Positions 5,745-11,601 of a stretch of DNA of 11,601 bases are shown in pieces. Position numbers and translations under genes: made by a program. The stretch lies in assembly GCA_001464255.1 (NCBI GenBank), contig LNFD01000292.1, forward strand, positions 1-11,601, given 5' to 3'. Numbering within the stretch: the first letter of the stretch is position 1; the number at the start of each line of letters is the position of its first letter. The notes under the pieces are model-generated. The model ran no database searches and had not been told where the DNA came from. It saw only the letters and a list, made by a program, of their open reading frames with translations. Source of the DNA: Actinomycetales bacterium Ga0077552. Its GTDB lineage: Bacteria > Actinomycetota > Actinomycetes > Actinomycetales > Microbacteriaceae.

Positions 5745-6767
5745 TCAGGCGTTCTGCTCGCGCCGCGCGGCCGTGCTCGCTCGCACGGTGAGCGCGGTCG
5801 GCAGAAGCAGGTGCTCGTCGGGCGGAGCGGCGTCGGCGTGCTCGAGCTGGCTCAGCAGCAGCTCGACCGCGCGCGCCCCTTGCGCGCCCGGCTGCTGCGC
5901 GAGGGTCGTGAGGCCGAACATCTCGGCGAGCGGGTGACCGTCGATGCCGATGATGGAGAGCTCGCCGGGGATGCTGATGCCGAGCTGCCGTGCCGCGACC
6001 ATGATGCCGATCGCGATCTCGTCGCAGCCCGCGAAGATCGCCGTGGGCCGCGTGCGCGGGTCGCCGAGCACGGCGAGACCGACGGCGTAGCCGCCTTCGA
6101 TCGAGAAGTCGGCGTCGCGGAAGTCGTCGTCGACGGTGACCCCGGCGTCGCGCAGCGCCTGCGCGAAGCCCGTGTACCGCTGCGAGTGCACGCGGAAGTC
6201 CATCTGCTCGTTCTGGTCGCCACCGACGTGCATGATGCGACGGTGCCCGAGGCTCAGCAGGTGCTCGGTCGCGAGCCGCGCCGTCTCGACGTCGTCGATC
6301 GACAGCGAGGGGATGCCGTCGATGCGCCCACCGATGCCCACGAGGGGCTTGCCGAGCGACTGCAGCATCTGCACCTCGTGCGGGCTCAGATCGATCGCGA
6401 CCGAGATCACCGCGTCGACCCTCTTGCGCACCAGGAAGTAGTCGAAGACCCGCCGCCGCAGGTCGCGGTCGGTGCTGAGCCGGTACAGGGTGAGGTCGTA
6501 CCCGGCGCGGATGAGCGCCGACTCGATGCCCTCGAGCACCTCGGCGAAGTACCAGCGGTTGATGTACGGGATGACCACGCCGACGTTGCGCGTGCGCCCG
6601 GTCACGAGGCTCGCGGCGGTGGAGGAGACCACGTAGCCGAGCTCGGCAGCGGCATCCTCGACCCGGCGGCGGGTGTCGTCCGAGACGTAGCCGCGCCCGC
6701 TCAGCGCCCGCGAGGCGGTCGACTTCGAGACGCCCGCGATGCGGGCGACATCGGCGAGGATGCTCAT
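5745..6767 (-). CDS. LacI-family transcriptional regulator, divergent from sugar transporter
   Basis: A 340-residue repressor. The N-terminal helix-turn-helix ILADVARIAGVSKSTASRAL (residues 3-22) is followed by the rest of the headpiece (GYVSDDTRRRVEDAAAELGY) and a hinge helix SSTAASLVTGRTRNVG with the minor-groove leucine at residue 54. The rest is a periplasmic-binding-protein-like sensor domain starting VGVVIPYINRWYFAEVLEGI and containing FAGCDEIAIG and ELSIIGIDGHPLAE, the usual LacI dimer and effector elements. The length is typical. Start ATG 6765-6767 (complement) has GGAGGG nine bases upstream. It is divergently placed from a sugar-importer operon whose promoter carries a LacI-type palindrome, so it is very probably the local regulator responding to the transported sugar. 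The effector is not identifiable. Confidence 0.95.
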   Translation of the reverse strand: MSILADVARIAGVSKSTASRALSGRGYVSDDTRRRVEDAAAELGYVVSSTAASLVTGRTRNVGVVIPYINRWYFAEVLEGIESALIRAGYDLTLYRLSTDRDLRRRVFDYFLVRKRVDAVISVAIDLSPHEVQMLQSLGKPLVGIGGRIDGIPSLSIDDVETARLATEHLLSLGHRRIMHVGGDQNEQMDFRVHSQRYTGFAQALRDAGVTVDDDFRDADFSIEGGYAVGLAVLGDPRTRPTAIFAGCDEIAIGIMVAARQLGISIPGELSIIGIDGHPLAEMFGLTTLAQQPGAQGARAVELLLSQLEHADAAPPDEHLLLPTALTVRASTAARREQNA

Positions 6768-6856
6768 GGCCTCGTGCCCTCCATTGGACGGTGGCGGTGG
6801 ATGCGCGGCCGGCGCCGGTCGTGTCGACCGGGCCCGGCGAGGTGCGTGGTGGCGTC

Positions 6857-6862
6857 AGTGTA
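6857..6862 (-). promoter_or_regulatory. Candidate -10 (TACACT) of the lacI-family gene
   Basis: Read on the minus strand, TACACT fits the TANNNT -10 pattern, about 90 bases upstream of the regulator start. A matching -35 is not clear. The imperfect operator-like dyad at 6881-6894 covers the place where the -35 would sit, which would allow autoregulation. This is a weak call. Confidence 0.35.
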
Positions 6863-6880
6863 GCCCGAATCGCGGGCGTG

Positions 6881-6894
6881 TGGAACCGATGCCA
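6881..6894. promoter_or_regulatory. Secondary candidate LacI-type operator
   Basis: TGGAACCGATGCCA is an imperfect 14-base dyad (five of seven pairs) centred on CG. It shares TGGAACCG with the perfect palindrome at 7028-7039. Its centre is 146 bases from that site, so one tetramer or two dimers could bind both. It overlaps the likely -35 region of the divergent regulator gene. Confidence 0.35.
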
Positions 6895-6991
6895 TGTGAG
6901 AGCGGTTGCCGACCGGTGCCGAGCGATGCTCCGCACCTGAGGGCCGCCGGGGAATTCGACAACGGATCGGTAACGTCGGGGGATCAGTGGG

Positions 6992-7020
6992 TTGCGGCCC
7001 GCCGTGCGGTGACGTACGGT
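6992..7020 (+). promoter_or_regulatory. Predicted promoter of the sugar ABC importer operon
   Basis: TTGCGG (6992-6997) and TACGGT (7015-7020) are separated by exactly 17 bases. The predicted start falls at about 7027-7028, leaving a leader of about 118 bases before the binding-protein gene. The -35 hexamer is the same TTGCGG seen at the rplJ promoter. The palindromic operator begins right at the predicted start. Confidence 0.65.
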
Positions 7021-7027
7021 GACACCT

Positions 7028-7039
7028 GGAACCGGTTCC
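7028..7039. promoter_or_regulatory. Operator: perfect palindrome GGAACCGGTTCC at the transcription start
   Basis: GGAACCGGTTCC is a perfect 12-base palindrome with a central CG, the usual layout of LacI-family operators, where the hinge helices pry open the central step. It begins eight bases after the -10 box, so a bound repressor would cover the start site. The divergent LacI-family gene is the obvious candidate binder. Binding itself is inferred. Confidence 0.65.
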
Positions 7040-7145
7040 CGACGAAGTGTCCAACGGCCCTTCTGACGCCGAATTCCACCCTTTGCACCACCACAACCAC
7101 GCGCGTCGATCGGCGCGCTGACCGACCTCAACGAGGAGGAAACAC

Positions 7146-8498
7146 ATGAGTTCCACTCTCCGACGCAGGCTCATTGCGCCTGCCGCGGCTATCGGAGCCC
7201 TGAGCCTCGTGCTCGCGGGCTGCGCCGCTGCCGAGACCGACCCGGGCGCTGGCGGCGACGCCGACTGCGCCGCCTACGAGGCCTACGGCACCTTCGAGGG
7301 CGAGAGCGTCGAGCTGTACGCGACGATCATCGACACCGAGGCTGACGCGCTGGTCGAGAGCATGGCCGACTTCGAGGCCTGCACGGGCATCACGGTCGAG
7401 TACAACGGCACGCAGGAGGCGGAGACGCAGATCAACGTGCGCGCCGCTGCCGGCGACGCCCCCGACCTGATGATCATCCCGCAGCCCGGTCTGCTGCAGC
7501 GCCTCATCGCCGACGGCTACGTCGTGCCGGCCCCCGCGGCCGTCGAGGCGAACGTGGACGAGTTCTGGAGCGAGTCGTGGAAGGGCTACGGCACCGTCGA
7601 CGGCACCTTCTACGCCGCGCCGCTGCTCGCGAGCGTCAAGGGCTACGTCTGGTACTCGCCGGCCGACTTCGAGGAGAACGGCTATGAGATCCCGACGACC
7701 TACCAGGGCCTGCTCGACCTCTCGGAGCAGATGACCGAGCGCAACGACGGACCGTACCGTCCGTGGTGCGTCGGCTTCGGCTCGGGTGACGCGACCGGCT
7801 GGGTCGGCACCGACTGGGTCGAGGACCTGGTGCTGCGCACCGCTGGCCCCGAGGCCTACGACGCGTGGGTCGCTGGCGAGCTGAAGTTCGACTCGCCCGA
7901 GATCACCGAGGCGTTCGACCTCGTCGGCGAGGTCCTCCTCAACGACCAGTTCGTCAACGGCGGCTTCGGCGGCGTGCAGTCGATCGTGACCACCACCTTC
8001 CAGGATGGCGGCCTCTCGATCCTCGACGGCACCTGCTCGCTGCACCACCAGGCGTCGTTCTACGAGGCCCAGTGGGGCGAGGGCGTGACGGTTGCTCCTG
8101 ACGGCGACGTCTGGGCCTTCATCACCCCGCCGATCGCCGAGGGCGACCCCAACGCCGTCACCGGTGGTGGCGAGTTCGTGGCCGCGTTCAACGACAACGA
8201 GGCGACCGCTGCTCTCCAGGCGTACCTCTCGAGCGACACCTTCGCCAACGAGCGCGTCTCGCGCGGCGGTGTCATCTCGGCGAACAAGGGTCTCGACCCG
8301 TCGCTCGCCGGTTCCGACCTCGCCCGCCAGTCGGTCGAGATCCTGCAGGGCGACGACACGATCTTCCGTTTCGACGCCTCTGACCTGATGCCCGCCGCCG
8401 TCGGAACCAGCTCGTTCTGGACCGGCATGGTCGACTGGGTGAACGGCACGCCGACGACGGATGTCCTCCGCGCGATCGACGCCACGTTCCCGCAGTAG
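7146..8498 (+). CDS. Carbohydrate ABC transporter substrate-binding lipoprotein (AglE-like)
   Basis: A 450-residue extracytoplasmic binding protein. A basic N-terminus and hydrophobic stretch end in the lipobox LAGC with Cys26 as the predicted lipid anchor. An acidic spacer follows. The mature part shows the family 1 solute-binding fold: VELYATIIDTEADALVES, then FEACTGITVEYNGTQEAETQINVRAAAGDAPDL, and later GGGEFVAAFNDNEA and the RGGVISANKG stretch. The FEACTGI...EAETQINVRAAAGDAPDL pattern resembles alpha-glucoside binding proteins of the AglE type; I infer an alpha-glucoside or other oligosaccharide substrate with moderate confidence. AGGAGG (7134-7139) sits six bases before ATG 7146. It is the first gene of the importer operon, under the promoter and operator at 6992-7039. 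It is separated from the permeases by a large hairpin. Confidence 0.93.
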   Translation: MSSTLRRRLIAPAAAIGALSLVLAGCAAAETDPGAGGDADCAAYEAYGTFEGESVELYATIIDTEADALVESMADFEACTGITVEYNGTQEAETQINVRAAAGDAPDLMIIPQPGLLQRLIADGYVVPAPAAVEANVDEFWSESWKGYGTVDGTFYAAPLLASVKGYVWYSPADFEENGYEIPTTYQGLLDLSEQMTERNDGPYRPWCVGFGSGDATGWVGTDWVEDLVLRTAGPEAYDAWVAGELKFDSPEITEAFDLVGEVLLNDQFVNGGFGGVQSIVTTTFQDGGLSILDGTCSLHHQASFYEAQWGEGVTVAPDGDVWAFITPPIAEGDPNAVTGGGEFVAAFNDNEATAALQAYLSSDTFANERVSRGGVISANKGLDPSLAGSDLARQSVEILQGDDTIFRFDASDLMPAAVGTSSFWTGMVDWVNGTPTTDVLRAIDATFPQ

Positions 8499-8526
8499 CC
8501 CGCATCAGCGACTAACCGCATGACAC

Positions 8527-8563
8527 ACCGGCCCATCGGACTCTCGTAGTCCGGTGGGCCGGT
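8527..8563 (+). terminator. Intercistronic hairpin between binding-protein and permease genes
   Basis: Positions 8527-8542 pair with 8548-8563 (16 bp with one G-U) around the five-base loop CTCGT. It lies 28 bases after the binding-protein stop and has no U-run. In many sugar importer operons such a stem shields the upstream mRNA or terminates part of the transcripts, so that binding protein is made in excess over permeases. That role is inferred here. Confidence 0.75.
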
Positions 8564-8571
8564 CTGTCGGG

Positions 8572-8577
8572 TAACGT
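8572..8577 (+). promoter_or_regulatory. Weak candidate -10 (TAACGT) before the permease genes
   Basis: TAACGT fits TANNNT and lies just after the intercistronic hairpin, 41 bases before the first permease start. No -35 is visible at the right distance. It may give low internal transcription of the permeases, or may be chance. Confidence 0.2.
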
Positions 8578-8617
8578 GGCCCACATCCACGCCAAACCAA
8601 TGGAGGTTTGATAGGGC

Positions 8618-9610
8618 ATGAGTGCTTTCTGGTCTGATCTCGTCTCGAAGTTCGGGATCATGGTCCTCGGGCTGGCGGTCTTCGCCGCCGTCGTGGGCCT
8701 CATCCTGTTCCTCGCCGATCGAGCTCCCAAGCGAGGTCGCGACTACTGGCAGCTCGCCGCGTTCGTCGGCCCGTCGATCGTGCTCCTCGCGGTCGGTCTC
8801 GTCTATCCGGCGATCCGCACGACCGTGCTGGCCTTCTTCAGCCGTCAGACGGCGAACGGCTCCGACTTCGTCGGCCTCGACAACTTCGTGTGGATGTTCA
8901 CGCAGCCCGAGATCGTCATCGTGCTCGTCAACACCCTCATCTGGGTGGCCCTCGTGCCCACCCTCTCGACGATCTTCGGCCTCGCCTACGCGGTCTTCAT
9001 CGACAAGTCGCACGGCGAGAAGGTGCTGAAGTCGCTCGTCTTCATGCCCATGGCGATCTCGTTCGTCGGCGCCGGCATCATCTGGCGCTTCATGTACGAG
9101 TACCGCGAGGTCGGCTTCAGCGAGCAGATCGGTCTGCTCAACCAGATCCTCGTCTGGGTCGGGCAGGACCCGCAGCCCTTCCTCGTCAACTCGCCGTGGA
9201 ACACCATCTTCCTCATCAACGTCATGGTCTGGATCCAGACCGGTTTCGCCATGGTGCTGCTCTCGGCGGCCATCAAGGGCGTGCCGGTCGAGATCATCGA
9301 GGCCGCCCGCCTCGACGGCGCGAATGCCTGGCAGTCGTTCTGGAACGTCACGGTGCCGGGCATCCGGGGCACGCTCGTGGTGGTCATCACGACCATCTCG
9401 ATCGCCACCCTCAAGGTCTTCGACATCGTGCGGGCTATGACGGGCGGCAACTTCGATACCTCGGTCGTCGCCAACGAGATGTACACGCAGGCCTTCAACC
9501 GCGGCGAGACGGGCTACGGCTCCGCCCTCGCCGTCGTGCTGTTCTTCATGGTCCTGCCGATCGTCGTCTACAACGTGCGCGTCATGCGCAAGCAGAAGGA
9601 GATCCGATGA
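8618..9610 (+). CDS. Sugar ABC transporter permease, MalF/AglF-type
   Basis: A 330-residue inner membrane permease. An extra N-terminal span (about residues 12-33) precedes the core, which begins with DYWQLAAFVGPSIVLLAVGLVYPA (about 42-65). Further spans lie near 98-126, 139-158, 195-217, 251-270 and 302-320. The cytoplasmic EAA loop that docks on the ATPase is EIIEAARLDGANAWQSFWNVTVP (about 225-247), with the conserved EAA...G intact. The start ATG 8618 has GGAGG at 8602-8606, eleven bases upstream, which is longer than ideal; AGGG one base before the ATG is too close. It is the second gene of the operon, and its stop overlaps the next start in ATGA. Together with the second permease it forms the transmembrane channel. 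The extra N-terminal span is seen in some MalF/AglF-like proteins. Confidence 0.94.
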   Translation: MSAFWSDLVSKFGIMVLGLAVFAAVVGLILFLADRAPKRGRDYWQLAAFVGPSIVLLAVGLVYPAIRTTVLAFFSRQTANGSDFVGLDNFVWMFTQPEIVIVLVNTLIWVALVPTLSTIFGLAYAVFIDKSHGEKVLKSLVFMPMAISFVGAGIIWRFMYEYREVGFSEQIGLLNQILVWVGQDPQPFLVNSPWNTIFLINVMVWIQTGFAMVLLSAAIKGVPVEIIEAARLDGANAWQSFWNVTVPGIRGTLVVVITTISIATLKVFDIVRAMTGGNFDTSVVANEMYTQAFNRGETGYGSALAVVLFFMVLPIVVYNVRVMRKQKEIR

Positions 9611-10554
9611 GCACCGACGTCACCGCCGCTGCTGACGCTCCCGAGCAGCCCACCACCCGCGCCATCGCGACCGCCGCGGGCGGCGGCAAGGCCCGCCGGG
9701 TGAAAGACCGCCTCACCTCGCCGTGGGCGACCTTCGCCGCGATCCTCATCGCCACGCTGTGGACGATCCCGACGTTCGGCCTGCTCGTCTCGTCGTTCCG
9801 CACGCCGGAGGAGATCCGCTCCAACGGCTGGTGGAACATCTTCGTGAGCCCGAGCTTCACGCTCGAGAACTATCTCGACGTGCTCACGGTGCAGGGTGCG
9901 TCGTCGGCCAACCTCGGCTCGTACTTCGTGAACTCGCTCGTGATCGCCATCCCGGCCGCGCTCTTCCCGATCATCATCGCGACGATGGCCGCGTACGCCT
10001 TCGCGTGGATCAAGTTCCGCGGCTCGGGCGCGATCTTCGTGCTCATCTTCGCGCTGCAGATCGTGCCCCTGCAGATGGCGCTCATCCCGCTGCTGCAGAT
10101 CTTCAGCGAGGTGCTCGGCATCAGCGGCACCTTCCCGGCCGTGTGGATCGCGCACACGATCTTCGGTCTGCCGCTGTGCATCTTCCTGCTGCACAACTTC
10201 ATCAGCGAGATCCCCGGTGAGGTGATCGAGGCGGCGCGGGTCGACGGTGCGAACCACACCCAGATCTTCTTCCGCATCGTCATCCCGCTCTCGCTGCCGG
10301 CGCTCGCCTCGATCGGTATCTTCCAGTTCCTCTGGGTCTGGAACGACCTGCTCGTGGCGCTCGTCTTCTCGGGCGGCACGGCCGACGTCGCACCGCTCAC
10401 CCAGCGACTGGCCGAGCTCGTGGGCAACTTCGGGCGCAACCAGGAGCGCCTGCCCGCCGCGGCGTTCATCTCGCTCATCGTGCCGCTCATCGTGTTCTTC
10501 AGCCTGCAGCGCTACTTCGTGCGCGGCCTGCTGGCGGGCTCGACGAAGGGCTGA
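9607..10554 (+). CDS. Sugar ABC transporter permease, MalG/AglG-type
   Basis: A 315-residue permease partner. The N-terminal 35 or so residues are polar, alanine-rich and basic and probably cytoplasmic. Spans follow near residues 40-63, 106-134, 141-165, 177-196, 229-255 and 284-303. LLVSSFRTPEEI (59-70) is the usual sequence after the first span. The EAA loop is EVIEAARVDGANHTQIFFRIVIP (about 205-227), and the FLWVWNDLLVAL stretch follows. ATG 9607 overlaps the upstream stop by four bases (ATGA), so translation is coupled. It is the last gene of the operon; no ATP-binding protein gene follows before the ABC exporter. An importer of this type needs two ATPase subunits, so a shared one must come from elsewhere. 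Confidence 0.95.
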   Translation: MSTDVTAAADAPEQPTTRAIATAAGGGKARRVKDRLTSPWATFAAILIATLWTIPTFGLLVSSFRTPEEIRSNGWWNIFVSPSFTLENYLDVLTVQGASSANLGSYFVNSLVIAIPAALFPIIIATMAAYAFAWIKFRGSGAIFVLIFALQIVPLQMALIPLLQIFSEVLGISGTFPAVWIAHTIFGLPLCIFLLHNFISEIPGEVIEAARVDGANHTQIFFRIVIPLSLPALASIGIFQFLWVWNDLLVALVFSGGTADVAPLTQRLAELVGNFGRNQERLPAAAFISLIVPLIVFFSLQRYFVRGLLAGSTKG

Positions 10555-10577
10555 GGCCCGCTCGGCACATCACTTCA

Positions 10578-10594
10578 CACCGGGATCCCCGGTG
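10578..10594. terminator. Short palindrome after the permease operon (weak terminator or operator)
   Basis: CACCGGG (10578-10584) pairs with CCCGGTG (10588-10594) around three bases. It lies 23 bases after the second permease stop, which would fit a terminator, but the stem is short and no U-run follows. It also falls about 20-37 bases upstream of the predicted start of the exporter gene, overlapping its -35 region, so it could equally be an operator. Confidence 0.35.
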
Positions 10595-10602
10595 GTCGCG
10601 CC

Positions 10603-10614
10603 TAGGCTCGCGCT
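10603..10614 (+). promoter_or_regulatory. Probable leaderless promoter -10 (TAGGCT) of the ABC exporter gene
   Basis: TAGGCT (10603-10608) lies six bases before ATG 10615, the same arrangement and the same preceding bases (GCC) as at 3551. No ribosome binding site precedes the ATG. Transcription would begin at the start codon. The -35 is unclear. Confidence 0.55.
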
Positions 10615-11601
10615 ATGAGCATGGGAGGCGGCCGCCGGGGATCACGCGTGTCGGGCGGCGATATCGCCGCGCAGCGGGCGGCCAACGCCGAAGCGCCGCG
10701 CATCCCGAACCTGCTGCCCCGCATCGCCGAGCTCTTCCGGCCGCACCGCACGCCGCTGGCGATCACGATCGCGCTCGTGCTGGTATCGGCGGCGCTCAGC
10801 GTCATCCCTCCGCTGCTCACGCAGCAGGCCTTCGACCGCGGCCTCTTCCCGCCCGAGGGCACCCCGAACGTGCCCGTGCTGCTGCAGCTCGTCACGGGCA
10901 TGCTCGTGCTCTGGCTCGTCTCGGCGGGCATCGGCATCGGCCAGACCTACCTCACCGCCACGGTCGGCAACAGCGTCATGGCGCAGCTGCGCGTGCGGCT
11001 CTTCGCCCACCTGCAGTCGATGGAGCTCGGCTTCTTCACGCGCACGAAGACGGGCATCATCCAGTCGCGCCTGCAGAACGACGTCGGCGGTGTCGCGGGC
11101 GTGCTGAGCAACACCGTCTCGAGCGTCATCGGCAACACGGTCACGGTCATCGCGGCCTTCATCGCCATGCTCATCCTCAGCTGGCAGCTCACGGTCGTCG
11201 CGGTCGTGCTGCTGCCGCTGCTCGTCGTCGCGCAGCGCCGCGTCGGGCAGGTGCGTGCGCGCATCGCGACCAAGACGCAGGAGTCGCTGAGCGACATGAC
11301 GGCGATCACGCAGGAGGCCCTGAGCGTCTCGGGCATCCTGCTCGCCAAGAGCTTCTTCCGCCAGCAGAGCGAGGTCGAGCGCTACGAGCGCGAGAACGAC
11401 ACGCAGCGCGGCCTGCAGGTGCAGCTCTCGATGAGCGGCCAGTGGTTCTTCGCGACCGTCAACGTCTTCCTCTCGGTGATCCCCGCCGTCGTCTACCTCG
11501 TGGCCGCCTGGCTGATCCAGATGGATGTCGCGGTCACCGCGGGCACGATCGTCGCCTTCACGACCGTGCAGGCCCGCCTGACCTACCCGCTCATGGGGCT
11601 C
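10615..11601 (+). CDS. ABC exporter (transmembrane domain; 3' end beyond window)
   Basis: An open frame of 329 residues running off the window end, starting at ATG 10615 (or Met3 at 10621). After a basic cytoplasmic N-terminus of about 45 residues come the spans of a type IV ABC exporter: about 46-66, 88-110, 168-188, 190-206 and 278-300. Intracellular loop features are MAQLRVRLFAHLQSMELGFF (122-141) followed by TRTKTGIIQSRLQNDV (142-157), and the coupling-region pattern ILLAKSFFRQQSEVERYERE (241-260). These are typical of MsbA/LmrA/MdlB-like half transporters. The nucleotide-binding domain with Walker motifs should follow but lies outside. The substrate is unknown; the gene is unlikely to belong to the sugar importer upstream, since it has its own promoter signature and is an exporter. 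Confidence 0.9.
   Translation, partial: MSMGGGRRGSRVSGGDIAAQRAANAEAPRIPNLLPRIAELFRPHRTPLAITIALVLVSAALSVIPPLLTQQAFDRGLFPPEGTPNVPVLLQLVTGMLVLWLVSAGIGIGQTYLTATVGNSVMAQLRVRLFAHLQSMELGFFTRTKTGIIQSRLQNDVGGVAGVLSNTVSSVIGNTVTVIAAFIAMLILSWQLTVVAVVLLPLLVVAQRRVGQVRARIATKTQESLSDMTAITQEALSVSGILLAKSFFRQQSEVERYERENDTQRGLQVQLSMSGQWFFATVNVFLSVIPAVVYLVAAWLIQMDVAVTAGTIVAFTTVQARLTYPLMGL

Noticed and set aside
6897..6910. TGAGAGCGGTTGCC as a third LacI-type operator
   Set aside because: The left half looks operator-like, but the dyad symmetry is poor and it matches the main palindrome at only 8 of 12 positions.
5662..7131. Minus-strand open frame (489 codons) covering the LacI-family gene in another frame
   Set aside because: It is an Arg/His/Pro-rich out-of-frame reading of the regulator gene; the 340-residue LacI frame has full headpiece, hinge and sensor motifs.
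1..11601. Mobile element, prophage, CRISPR array, toxin-antitoxin or biosynthetic cluster
   Set aside because: No transposase, integrase, terminal repeats, regular direct repeats or toxin-like small gene pairs are visible; composition is even across the window.

Overview
The window is GC-rich (roughly 70% by eye) with dense, short-spaced genes and strong G/C third-position bias. The gene content suggests a Gram-positive actinobacterium, most likely Microbacteriaceae: an rplJ-rplL pair without rpoBC beside it, a sugar ABC importer operon without its own ATPase, a Pr6Pr-type membrane protein, and leaderless-type starts. The family placement is inferred from gene content and signal style, not from a database match. 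Most of the window is ordinary chromosomal housekeeping and sugar-uptake DNA. I see no phage, transposase, CRISPR array, tRNA or rRNA.

Layout from left to right. Positions 1-955 hold the end of a Pr6Pr-family membrane protein gene overlapping or abutting a DUF998 membrane protein gene. Positions 956-1147 are non-coding but unusually structured: four or five hairpins, several built from reiterated C5/G5 words. A 35-residue putative single-span membrane protein and a terminator-like hairpin follow. Positions 1371-3553 encode an OmpR-type response regulator and its sensor kinase, sharing one base. Next comes an NAD-dependent extended SDR (3563-4408) with a probable leaderless promoter. A long L10-type leader precedes rplJ and rplL (4720-5669), which end in a strong terminator.

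On the minus strand, 5745-6767 encodes a LacI-family regulator. It is divergent from a carbohydrate uptake operon: lipoprotein binding protein (7146-8498), then two permeases (8618-9610 and 9607-10554). The shared intergenic region carries a good sigma-A-type promoter for the operon, with a perfect 12-bp palindrome exactly at the predicted transcription start. A weaker copy lies near the lacI promoter. The simplest reading is local repression of the sugar operon, relieved by the imported sugar, with lacI autoregulation. A large hairpin between the binding-protein gene and the permeases probably sets their expression ratio. No ATPase is encoded, so a shared MsiK-type ATPase elsewhere is expected.

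The window ends inside an ABC exporter gene (10615 onward). It begins with the same TAGGCT-N6-ATG leaderless signature as the SDR gene. The observations most worth following are the structured element at 980-1108 with its adjacent micro-ORF, the operator/promoter arrangement at 6881-7039, and the repeated leaderless signature.
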